A stretch of 64,000 nt of DNA from Eopsaltria australis (Eukaryota > Chordata > Aves > Passeriformes > Petroicidae). The DNA is taken from assembly GCA_034509425.1 (NCBI GenBank), contig JAVTVJ010000666.1:682001-746000 (forward strand), given 5' to 3'. The notes beneath the pieces were generated by a model. That model saw only the letters and a program-made list of their open reading frames with translations, had not been told where the DNA came from and searched no databases. Positions within the stretch are counted from its first letter, which is position 1; the number at the start of each line of letters is the position of its first letter. This document shows, piece after piece, positions 21,146 through 30,221 of this stretch. Both the position numbers and the translations under genes were made by a program.

Positions 21146-22204
21146 AGCAAACATCAGGTGAATTTTAGTAAGTGTGCTGGCATTTGGCCAGAAACTCGAA
21201 TAGGCGCACTGGAACCACTGCACCCAGGGGCCGGTGTCTGCATTCCAAGGGTGTTGCAGTCTGCTCCCCAGGGACCCTCCCCGCGTGCAAGCAGCGCCCA
21301 AGGAGCAGCTGCGCAAGTTCCGAGTTTGGAGCAGAATCCCCTGTGCACACAAATGCCAACTGGCATTTCAGGGGCTGGCAGGAGAAGCTAAATTCATCTG
21401 CTCGCTGCCCTTTCTAGCCGTGGCCACGCTGATGCAATTGGAAGAATTGCCCCTGGCCAGGCAGCTCTCGGGTAGAAGATGGGCTTTTGCTCCTCATGTT
21501 TCTGAGGTGCCAGCTGCCACTTCCTCAGGTTTTCCTTCCAATTCCTAAGGGCTTTTGACTCTTTTGACCATTTCAACGCTTTCTGTGCGTCCCTGTGAGC
21601 GAGCATGCACCACAAAGCCTGTCCCTCAAAGCCTTGAGGTAGTGCCAAAGCAGAACTTGTTCATGCTCTTTTCTCATGGTGATTTATAAGCTCCTCCAGA
21701 CTCTTCAAGCAAGCTGACACTGGAGACAAAGGCTTGACCTTGGAATCCTAGGGCACTTTGTGTGTGTGTGTTTTTACAATGTGCTTTTGCAGGGCCTTGG
21801 GCTGAGCACGGTGAGGGCCGAGGCCTGGGGCCCTCGAGATGGCAGCAGGGAGCCCCCGGGGCAGCGGCCCTGAGGGGCGGCCCTGAGGGGCGGCCCTGAG
21901 GGGCGGCCCTGAGGGGCGGCCCTGAGGGGCGGCACAGGGTGCATTTCCCCCGAGCAGCGAGCGAGCCAGCGGCCGGGCGGGCGGGGAAAGGCGCCCCCGG
22001 GGAGAAGGGCAGGCAGAAAGGCCCCGGCTCTGTGCCAAGCGGGCGGCCCATCGCCAATTGCTGGCTCCCGGAGCCGCTGGCAGGGCCGTGTCCCCTTCAC
22101 GCCGCTGACACCGCACCTGCAGTGCTGCGTCCGCCTCTGCCGGGCTCCCCAGCACGAACGGCAAGGACATGGACGCGCCGGAGCAGGTGCCCAGGAGGGA
22201 CCCC
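21146..22204. other. GC-rich unassigned DNA with a 13-bp minisatellite
   Basis: No gene recognised. A short perfect array of GGCCCTGAGGGGC (five copies) lies at about 21,868-21,937, inside a CpG-rich stretch that runs to the CR1 fragment. Open frames here overlap in all phases and show no conserved domain. Confidence 0.6.
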
Positions 22205-22487
22205 TAGATGATCCCAGGGCTGGAGCACCTCTCGTGCAAGGAAAGGCTGATACAGCTGGCCTTGTTCAGCCTGGAAAAGAGCCTTAGGCTTAGGCTTGAG
22301 CCAACTGTGGCCTTCCAGTACCTGACAGCAACCTCCAAGCAAGCTGCAGAGGGACTTTGTACAAGGGCAGGCAGGGACAGCACTTGGGAGAAGGGATCCA
22401 AACGGAGAGAGATGAGGTTTAGATGAGGGATGCAGAAAAAGACTCTCCTGGAGCAGGTTGCCCAAAGAAGCTGTGCATGGGGGCCCT
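22205..22487 (+). mobile_element. CR1 LINE 3' fragment
   Basis: Matches the familiar avian CR1 3' region in order: a GGAGCACCTCTC block, TTGTTCAGCCTGGAAAAGAG, a CCTTCCAGTACCTGA block and GGTTGCCCAAAGAAGCTGTG at the end. It is truncated and diverged; the terminal octamer repeat is absent. Confidence 0.85.
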
Positions 22488-22572
22488 GCAGTGTCACAAT
22501 GTCCCCCTGGTTACACGGGGCCCCACTGTGTCACAATGTCCCCTTGGTTCTGTGGGGCTGCAGTGTCAGTTC
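22488..22572. repeat. Two-copy 37-bp tandem repeat
   Basis: Two and a half copies of a unit containing GTGTCACAATGTCCCC followed by TGGTT, directly after the CR1 fragment. Confidence 0.6.
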
Positions 22573-22574
22573 TG

Positions 22575-23257
22575 CTGGTGGGCACGCTCAGCACCAAAGA
22601 CACAGACACCAACTGCAGGGATTGTGGAATTTTTATGATGCACAAGTGCAAAGAATTACAAAAGGATAAGCTCAACAAAGGACATAATCATTGGCAAAGA
22701 ATGACAAAGGCAGCTCAGCAATGCACCAAATCATCACCACCAAAGACTGCCTGCAGTGATTTATAAAGATCCAGCACCAGTTCCCCTCAGACTTTGCCAT
22801 CAGCCACATCCACACATCAGCTGGGGAAGCTGTCCCAGCCCAGGACTGCAGAGCCACTCCTGGACACTGGGAATTGCTGCAGGTGCCTCCAGCCACAGGT
22901 GAGGCTTCCACCCTGGCTGTGAGAGGGCCCAGTTTTGATAGTGCTGAATGAACAAACTGACAACACTTCTAGTGTGGCAACATCTGCTTTCATTCTCCTC
23001 TTTGCTTCCTCCCAAAGCCTGGCCAGGGCCCAAGGAGGAACCAAAGGAATTGACTTTGATCCTACAGCCCCAAACAAAGCCAGATGGGGCCTTGTCCAGC
23101 TTCTAAATACAGAAAGGTCAATCCATATTTCACCAATGCACAGATACAGAGTCCATATTGCTAATAATGATTCATTAATGAGCAGATACAAATACAACAT
23201 TTGGTTGCAAGGTTCATCTAGAGGACAGCTTTGGCTCAGGGCTGCTGGTCAGGCCTC
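22575..23257 (-). repeat. Element D 3' LTR-like repeat
   Basis: Shares two blocks with 26,461-26,800 in the same orientation: CAGCACCAAAGACACAGACA with its surroundings, and a ~280-bp block starting ACATCTGCTTTCATTCTCCT. Here the two blocks are separated by about 357 bp that the other copy lacks. Flanking a decayed retroviral interior read on the minus strand, it is best explained as the 3' LTR. Exact ends are uncertain. Confidence 0.6.
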
Positions 23258-23579
23258 GGTACTTCCATCAGTGCTTTGACCTAGAGATGAATTCCAACCT
23301 TCACAACAAGTCTTTCAATAACAGAGTCTTAGATGTAGGTATTAGGCATAAATGCATCACCTCTTGTTCTTCAATTAAGAGCTGTTCAAGTTCACTCCTC
23401 AGAGCTATAATTTGCATTCCTTTGAAGCCAGGCCAAATCAGTTGCTGTTCTCTATGGTATTGATCAAATCCCCATTTCTTTCTTGAGGCTGTGTCTCTTT
23501 TTAGACAAGTCTCAATGCACCATTTCCCAGCACAGTGTCACAACAACTCTAACATGGAATCATAACACACCAAGTGCTC

Positions 23580-24590
23580 TCACTGCAATGATTGCAGGGA
23601 CTGCCACAAATGCATTGCACAGCAGCCTCCAATTTGGCAGCCATGGAGCCAATGCCACCAAGAAGGATTTTCTTCTTTCTGCCACTCTTCTTCTGCTGCT
23701 CTTTCTATTGAGGTGATTCCTGATTGCTGGAATTCAAACCCAGCACTGATAGAAGTACAACATTCCTGCCCTCTAATGGCCCAGGTTCCTCCTTGGCCAG
23801 CAAGCAGATAATCCAAGGCCATGTGGTTCTGTAGAGCCCCCATTGGTGTTTGTTGGAGCTCACAGGATGTGCTGTTGGATATTTAATGGCATCATTTGCT
23901 GCTGCTTCTAATAATCAATTTAGCTCATTAATGTAAACTCCATAGAAGGAGGCAGCACACCCAGGGCACAGGCTGAACCAGAATCTTTGCCTTTCTGACA
24001 CCAAAGGCACTCTTTGGGTGGCAAATGTTCTCTTGGCCCCAGCTCTTCCCTGGGCTTGTTGCTGAAGGAGCCTAAGCAGTGGCCCTGTGGCTGGGAGTGC
24101 TGTGACAGTGGCACTGACCAGCTCCAGCACTCCGAGTTCTAGTGACATTGGGAGTGATGGCAAAGCACAGAAATCCTCTCACATCGTGGCCTCTAACTAC
24201 AGCAGGGCTCAGTTTCTCCTGCAGGGAAATCTTCCTGAATCCTGTCCAATTGATAATTGCATTCCTTTGTTCCACAGCACAGTTTCCTTGAACTGTCCCT
24301 GCACTGACTCCATTGTGAGTCAGAGCCCATTGACAGAGCTCAGCCCATCCTGTGGGGTGGGCCCTCCAAGGGAATCCCATTCCTCCCAACATCAGTTCCG
24401 AACACATCCAGCAATTATTAATTATATTTAGTATTTTGGCTGCTTTGATCTTTAGATTTTCAGGAGAATTTTCATGTCTAATCCCTTGGTGAAAGTCTAG
24501 AGGTGCCTTTGGTGAACAAAGATTCTGGTTGACTCTCAAGGTACAACTTACAGACATCAGCAGTACTTTGGTGACACAGTAATTCATTCT
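23580..24590 (-). pseudogene. env: Element D envelope (SU/TM), decayed
   Basis: Two minus-strand open pieces. The upstream one (24,072-24,587) carries NNCWMCSE, resembling the CxxC motif of gamma-type surface subunits. The downstream one (23,580-23,843) has the transmembrane-subunit core, an LQNHMALDYLL heptad/immunosuppressive-like region followed by a GQECC motif. The first cysteine of the expected CX6CC is replaced by tryptophan (GGTWAIRGQECC). Frameshifts and stops separate the pieces, so no envelope protein is expected. Followed on its 3' side by the LTR-like repeat. Confidence 0.7.
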
Positions 24591-25179
24591 TTCTCCTCAG
24601 TCTCATTCAGGGTAGGAACAATAATTCTGCTGTCCATGGAGCTGGCACCTTTTCAGTTCCAGAATAATGCCCCCAAGGTCCTTTGCTGTTCAGCTTTACC
24701 GCGGTGTCTGTGGCTAACAAGGCTTGGTGGGGTCCTTTCCCCTTTGGCTGCAGAGGTGCCGGGTCCCAGTCCCTGAGGGGCACCTGGCTCTGGCTTGGAA
24801 TTGGTGTGGAAGTCCCTCAGTGTCACATCAGCCTGCCCATGGAGCCCCCTGGATCAGAGCATTTTCCAAAGGCACCGTGGGGGCAAACAGGGAGATTTGG
24901 TCTGGCAGGATCTGTAAAACAATATCCCATAACATCCACTCCTTCTGCCATAGAACACTTGGCTGCAGGGACACATTCCCATCGTTCCTGCCCAGCTTTC
25001 AGGATTCAGACAGTGCTGTCTTTCCCCAGAGCTGTTCCTTCACCTGGCTCGGGAGGGCCCTTTGGCCTCTGCACCCACACTTTGGCTCCATTATTAGGAC
25101 TGCTGGATCCAAACCCTTTATCTCCACCAACAGTGGTGATTTGAGGTGCATCTCCTTTTTTCACAATTGTTTTTAAAAT
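24591..25179 (-). pseudogene. Element D interior, unassigned retroviral remnant
   Basis: Lies between the dUTPase and env remnants on the minus strand. It is interrupted by several stops. A proline/glycine-rich stretch (about 25,030-25,080) could be part of pol or the beginning of env. I cannot assign it. Confidence 0.4.
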
Positions 25180-25557
25180 TGCAATTTCAATAATTGTGCT
25201 ACCCTGCCATGGGGTTGAATAATCAAATCTTGTTCACTGTTATTTAACAGGATTACTTTAATTTCTCCTTGATAATCTGCATCACTTCCTCCTCCCAAGA
25301 CATGAACACTTTGCAAGGCCAAGCTCCAAGCGAGCAGTTGGCAAATCAAAGTGTCCTGGAGGAATCTGAATTCCTGTTCCAGAATTGATAACTCTCATTT
25401 GCTTCTGATTTATCCTAATTAATTCTAATGCATCAAGGCCCAGCCCTGCAGCCTCTGGGGTGGCCCTGTCAGGGGCCATGGCACCCAGAACAATTTCCCA
25501 GCAAGTCCAAGTCTCCCTGTCCATGGCTGTATTTGCAAATTGGCTGCAGCCCTGCAC
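25180..25557 (-). pseudogene. Element D dUTPase, frameshifted
   Basis: Read on the minus strand, the conserved dUTPase motifs occur in order: [13 protein letters not shown] (motif 1), [19 protein letters not shown] (motif 2 region), and after a frameshift [14 protein letters not shown] (motif 3) with HGRVAQLL (motif 4). dUTPase lowers dUTP during reverse transcription and is encoded in pro of betaretroviruses. The frameshift near 25,282 and later stops disable it. Confidence 0.75.
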
Positions 25558-26460
25558 ACCCAGGGGGTTTCCATTCCCCCACTGGGCCCCTTGTTAAGGG
25601 TGTGGAGCACATCTGGGAGATGGGCTCTCCATGGGGACAGGTTCCCTTCTCCTCATTTTTTCAACTGCTCTTTTAACAACCCCTTCATTCCTTTAACCAA
25701 TCCTGCAGCTTGTGGGTAGTCTGGTCTATGGAAAGCCCAGCAGTCCTGATCACTTCATTTCTCACAGTAATGGACAAAGCATTCTGCATCACAGTGTCAG
25801 CAAACCCTGTAAAAACAGGCAATTCCATCCCTTCCCCCTTCCTGCATTGTACACAATCTCACAAAATTTACCACTGACTTTCGGGTCCTGGCCAGGCATT
25901 TTCTGTAGGGTATTTAGTGCTACATCCCTGAGCCGCCAAAGCTAACACGAGTATTGGCAGCATTATTTCACATTATTATAATTTTTAAATTTATATCCAA
26001 AAACTTATTGATTCTATTTTATATATATATACATATATGTGTGTATCTATATATCATATTGCATTATTATTATTTCACTTGCACAAAGAAATTGAAACTC
26101 CAGATTAAAAACCTTTTCTGTCACTCCATGTGGAAACATTCCCACAACAATTGTTCCTTCTGTTGGTGCTGTTTCCAAGGTGCTGGTAACAAAATCCATC
26201 CTCATCCTCCCCAGCCCACAAGTCCTTTCCTTTTCCCATGTGCAGTTTTTGGATGCATTTGAAGACATGCAGCAGTTCAGCTTCTTTTCACCAAATGCCC
26301 CATTGCTCACACGATGCTCCGACCTCAGCCCACTCCAGAGCCAGCCAACTCTAGGAAAGGCCTTCCCATCTGGGCATTCCTGACGGGGCTGATTCCTTAC
26401 GTTTGGATTGAAAAAGTGACATTTGTTGTGATCTGGCCAGACTATGCCAATTCTGTTTTA
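25558..26460. other. Element D 5' interior, unassigned
   Basis: AT-rich DNA between the dUTPase remnant and the right-hand LTR-like repeat, with a short TA-rich run at about 26,020-26,060. It is where gag and leader of element D would lie; I see no capsid or zinc-knuckle motif, so it is deleted or too decayed to recognise. Confidence 0.5.
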
Positions 26461-26800
26461 CCAGTGGGCAGGGTCAGCACCAAAGACACAGACACCAACT
26501 GAAGGAACATCTGCTTTCATTCTCCTGTTTGCTTCCTCCCAAAGCCTGGCCAGGGCCCAAGGAGGAACCAAGGAGTTGACTCTGACCACTCAGCCCCAAA
26601 CAAGGCCAGATGTCGGATTTCATGGCCTTGTCCAGCTTCTAAATTCAGAAAGGTCAATCCATGTTTGACTAATGAGTGGATACATCTATCACAGCACTAA
26701 TGACCGTGCATATTTCGTTAACGAGCAGATACAAAGATAACCTTTGGCTGGAAGGCTCATCCAGAGGCCACCTTTGGCTCAGGGCCTGCTGTTCAGGCCT
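26461..26800 (-). repeat. Element D 5' LTR-like repeat, internally deleted
   Basis: Same orientation as 22,575-23,257, and collinear with it except for absence of about 357 bp in the middle. It contains CAGCACCAAAGACACAGACA, ACATCTGCTTTCATTCTCCT and the GAGCAGATACAAA and TTTGGCTCAGGG blocks. It is immediately followed by a CR1 tail. Confidence 0.6.
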
Positions 26801-26819
26801 CACTCAGGGTCTCTTGTCC

Positions 26820-26943
26820 AGGCCTTGGCACTTCAGGGACGTAGTTTAGTGGTGGGCTTGACACCGCTGGGTGAACAGCTGGACTGGATGAGCTCAGAGG
26901 TCTTTTCCAACAGAAAGGATTCAATGATTCCATGATTCCATCT
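26820..26943 (+). mobile_element. CR1 LINE 3' tail
   Basis: Contains TTTAGTGGTGGGCTTG, a GGACTGGATGAGCTCAGAGG block, TCTTTTCCAAC and the terminal ATGATTCC-type octamer repeat that ends avian CR1 elements. Confidence 0.88.
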
Positions 26944-28694
26944 GCTGCATTCAGTCAGGTCCATGTTGGCAGCATTAGGATGGCAAAGAAGTTTCCTCTT
27001 GCTCGGCTCCTGTGGCCTGAGGCTCCAGCTCCTTCAGCCCCTGGAGCTGAGGTGCTCATGCTGAACGAGACGACTCGGAGAGAAGAATACAGTTCATCCA
27101 ATTCCTTCTGGGACACTGAGAGGGGAGGGTGTGAAAACAGGAGCATTGCTTGGTGTCATCTCCTCTCTGCCCTTCACGCCTTTCAGTGCTTTGAAACAGG
27201 CAGGAGCTTTCTCCAAGAGTGCAATGAAGCAGCTGTTCCTGCTGCCAGCTCTCGTTCTCTCCAGTCTCTGCACTTGACTGCTGTTGTCCCTCTTGCTGTG
27301 CTCTCTGTTCACCCGGGGCTCGGTTACCGCTGGGTTTTGCTGTCAGTGCCATTTGCTGCTGCTGCTGCTGCTGCCGTGGGGGTCACTTGTGCAGCCCTGG
27401 CCCAGGCTCAGGGATCAGATCCAGGCACTGCTGCTGCTCCCTCGGCATCAGCCACAATTTGCTTGTTGCTGTCAGTGCCAGCAGAAGCGGTCGCTGGAGC
27501 AGCGGGTGCTGAGCGTGCCCCAAGCCCCGGGGCCGGAGGGGTCCCTGGGCTGGGGGCTGGGAGGGAGCTGCCCCTTGTTCTCCCTGCCAGCCCCACGCAA
27601 AGCTGGGCCGGGCACAAAGTGGGCCAGCACAGCAAACAGGGAGCCTGCGAGTCTCTTGCAGCCCCGTGTGCTCAGAGTTTGGGCCTTGGAGCTTCAGGTG
27701 GACAAAGGCAGCTGCTTCTGGTCCCTCTTGTGTGTCCCCGTGTTCAGCAGCGCTGCTCCATCAGTCTGTGCCCAGCAACGGGGAAAAGCCTCAGCCCTGC
27801 AGGGCCAGGAGCTGCCGGGCTCTGCCTGAGCAGCTCAGCCAGCGAGAAGGGAGCTGCTCCACACGGGAACCAGGAGCAAAGGACACTCCTTTTTAAGAAT
27901 ATGTTATCTCTGTCAAAAAAACAAAAAAAAAGAAAAGAAAAAAGAAGAAAAAAAAAGAAAAAAGTCATACATAAAATGTGAAAGGTAAAATCAAACCCCA
28001 AGTTTTCAGTGGAATATCTTCTGTAACTTTGGATTAAGAGGGAACTGATCTTTTGAAAAAGACAACTCAGTTATTTACTCTGTAAACGTGCTGATGTCAT
28101 TGATCCATCTTACAGACCTCAGCAGCCTTTCTTGAAAGACTTTGGGGTGTGTTTCCAAGATGTTATTTTAAATTGTGGTTGAAGCAATAGGAAATTGCTT
28201 TGTGCCCTTCCAGCTCCAAGCACGACTGGGAATCTAAACTCTGCCAAACCCCAAATCCTTGAGAAGATGCCCTTCCTTCTCATCCTGTGAATGAGCTGCA
28301 CATTCCCTTGGAAATTGTCAGGGGCTTCTTACGGATGGAAAGTCCCACTTACAGCTTTTTGCTCTGCTTTGGAAGTGCAGAAGGGCAATTCTTCATCCCT
28401 CAGCTCCAGACTGCACTGCCTTAGGAACACGGCCCACTCGCCAGGTTTGGCCCACTCGTGGCACTTCTAGAGGAGGAAGAAAGGGCAACTGCACAATTCC
28501 AGCCAAAAAAGAAGGAAGAGTGGGACAGACAAAACGGCCTGGGGACATACAGGTGGTCAGCTGGGACTGTGGAGAGTTTGGGTTCTTGCCAACTGCAATC
28601 TCCTGGCCTGCAGGAGAGTCTCCCTCACCTGCAGCAGCAGAAAGCTCAGTCGGTGTGCTCGGAACGGGCTCGTCTGATGCAAAGCTGTCAGAGC
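26944..28694. other. Unassigned DNA with CTG run and A-rich tract
   Basis: Open frames of 349 and 181 codons on the plus strand (26,932-27,981 and 27,284-27,829) overlap a (GCT)n run at 27,355-27,376. They have no domain I recognise and end in or near the A-rich tract (27,915-27,965). That tract could be a retrotransposed poly(A) tail, but no parent is apparent. No splice-supported gene is seen. Confidence 0.5.
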
Positions 28695-28794
28695 CATGTG
28701 AGGGCAGAGCGGGCCCAGCCGTGGCCGGGGCTGAGCCCAGCAGAGCCCTGGCTGAGCCCAGAGCAGCCTCAGCATCCACAGAGCCCGGCTGGGA
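28695..28794 (+). repeat. ~95-bp repeat shared with both palindrome arms
   Basis: A block containing CCCAGCAGAGCCCTGGC and CAGAGCCCGGCTGG recurs in the same orientation at about 37,030-37,135 and, inverted, at about 63,763-63,868. It abuts the PIM-like pseudogene's intron homology here. Origin unknown. Confidence 0.65.
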
Positions 28795-29960
28795 GGAGAG
28801 AAACCAGAGAGCACCCGTCAGCTGAAGGCTCCTGTCCCCCTTGTCCCAAGTGCCCACGGTGCCCAGGCCATGCTGGCCATGCCCAGAGCTGGGCCCAAAC
28901 GTCCCCATCACTGCTGCCCTTGGGAGCAGAGCAGGAGGGCAGGACATGTGCCCAGCCTGCAGCCAGCCACGGCAGATCCCCCTCCTCAGCAGCTGCCCAG
29001 AGCAGGATGCTCCTGTGCTCGCTGCCATCTCCCAAAAGCCCTTCTCCCACCCGTGCCAAGCACACGGGGACCCACCTCACGCCATCCGCCGCCGGGAGAA
29101 AAGCTGCTCCCAAACCATGTCCTCAGCCTTCTCCAAGGGCACGTCCCATCCACGCCGCAGCTGCTCCCGAGCACTTCCCCATCCACACTGGACACCACCT
29201 AGAACGCTTCCTTTAGAAAAACAAACAACAAATTATTGAAAACAGATTACAGACAAAAAAGGAAAACAAGAGGAAAGGTAAAAACTCTGATCTCTGTCAG
29301 GGCCTTGAGGAAGGCCCAAGCCCTACATGCACGGGAAAAACCCACCCACGGGTGAGGGAAGGCCACGCTTTCTCCCTTCCCCCTGCACTGCCCCCCAAAA
29401 CAACGGTGATCCCAAAGCAAACAAGGGCAGTGGAGCAGCCCAAGCCCTTCCTTGCCTGCAAAGCAAAGCAGCCCCACACAGGTTCTGCAGTCAAACCTCT
29501 GCTCCTGCCCTGGGGCTTTGTTTGTGTCGGGCTGGCTGCCCCAGCCCCAGCCCCAGCCCGGGGCACGGTGGGTGCTGGGGGCTGTTGGCAGGGCCAGGAG
29601 CCGACTCCCATTTCATACCCACCCCAGCACATCCCCCCAGCCCTGCCAAAAAGCAGCTTGGCAGCCACTGAAAAATTCATTGCATCCAGCCCAGCAATGG
29701 GGGGAACCTTTGGTGCCCGGCCAGGCCGTGCAATGCCCAAATCTGGGAGCATCCCCCTGGCTGTGAACTCATCTGCAAATTCTCTGTGGAGCCTGCCTTT
29801 GAAGAAGGTGCCAGAATCAAAGTCCATCATCTTCAGCTGCCAGTGGCCAGGTCAAGGAAGAGGTTGTCATCCTTGATGGTGTCCTCCATGTCTCTAGCAG
29901 CAGCAGCAGCCCCACCCGATACAGCTTCTCCAGGGGCTCCTTCTTCCCTGGGGATGAGAA
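28795..29960 (-). pseudogene. PIM1-like: PIM1-like kinase pseudogene, tandem copy with introns
   Basis: Colinear on the minus strand with the intact neighbour. 28,795-29,073 matches its intron 5, 29,076-29,213 is the 3' part of exon 5, 29,290-29,740 matches intron 4, and 29,773-29,870 is the end of exon 4 (the IKDDN and MMDFDSG blocks in place of IKPEN and LIDFGCG). Intronic homology shows segmental, not retro-, duplication. It is dead: the exon 4 splice donor GT is AT at 29,771-29,772, a frameshift separates the two exon 4 blocks, and the exon 5 remnant lacks its 5' part and runs into TGA. At 29,880-29,955 a KKEPLEKLYRVGLLL stretch resembles the start of a PIM kinase domain, so exons 2-4 are collapsed by deletion. 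The DFG has become DFD. Confidence 0.8.
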
Positions 29961-30221
29961 CAGGCTGTCAGGGCTCTGCCCAGGGCCCCAGCTGTCAGTG
30001 AACCAGGACAAGCACAACCAGCTTCAGTGGTGGCCACCAGTGCTGGGCAGAGCAGCTGAGCTCCAGCACAAGGGCTGCCTGTTCCCATCTGATCACCCGT
30101 GGCAGTGATCCAGGCAGGACAAAAAGTCTGCGTTTCTTTGCCTCTGATTGCCAAGGCTTGTGTGGAGCTGTAACTTACCAGGGCCCTGGATCAAAGTGTG
30201 CCTGTGGCTCTCTCCCTTCTG

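Noticed and set aside
26932..27981. 349-codon plus-strand frame as a gene
   Set aside because: Contains a CTG run and ends in an A-rich tract; no domain, and an overlapping frame is equally open.
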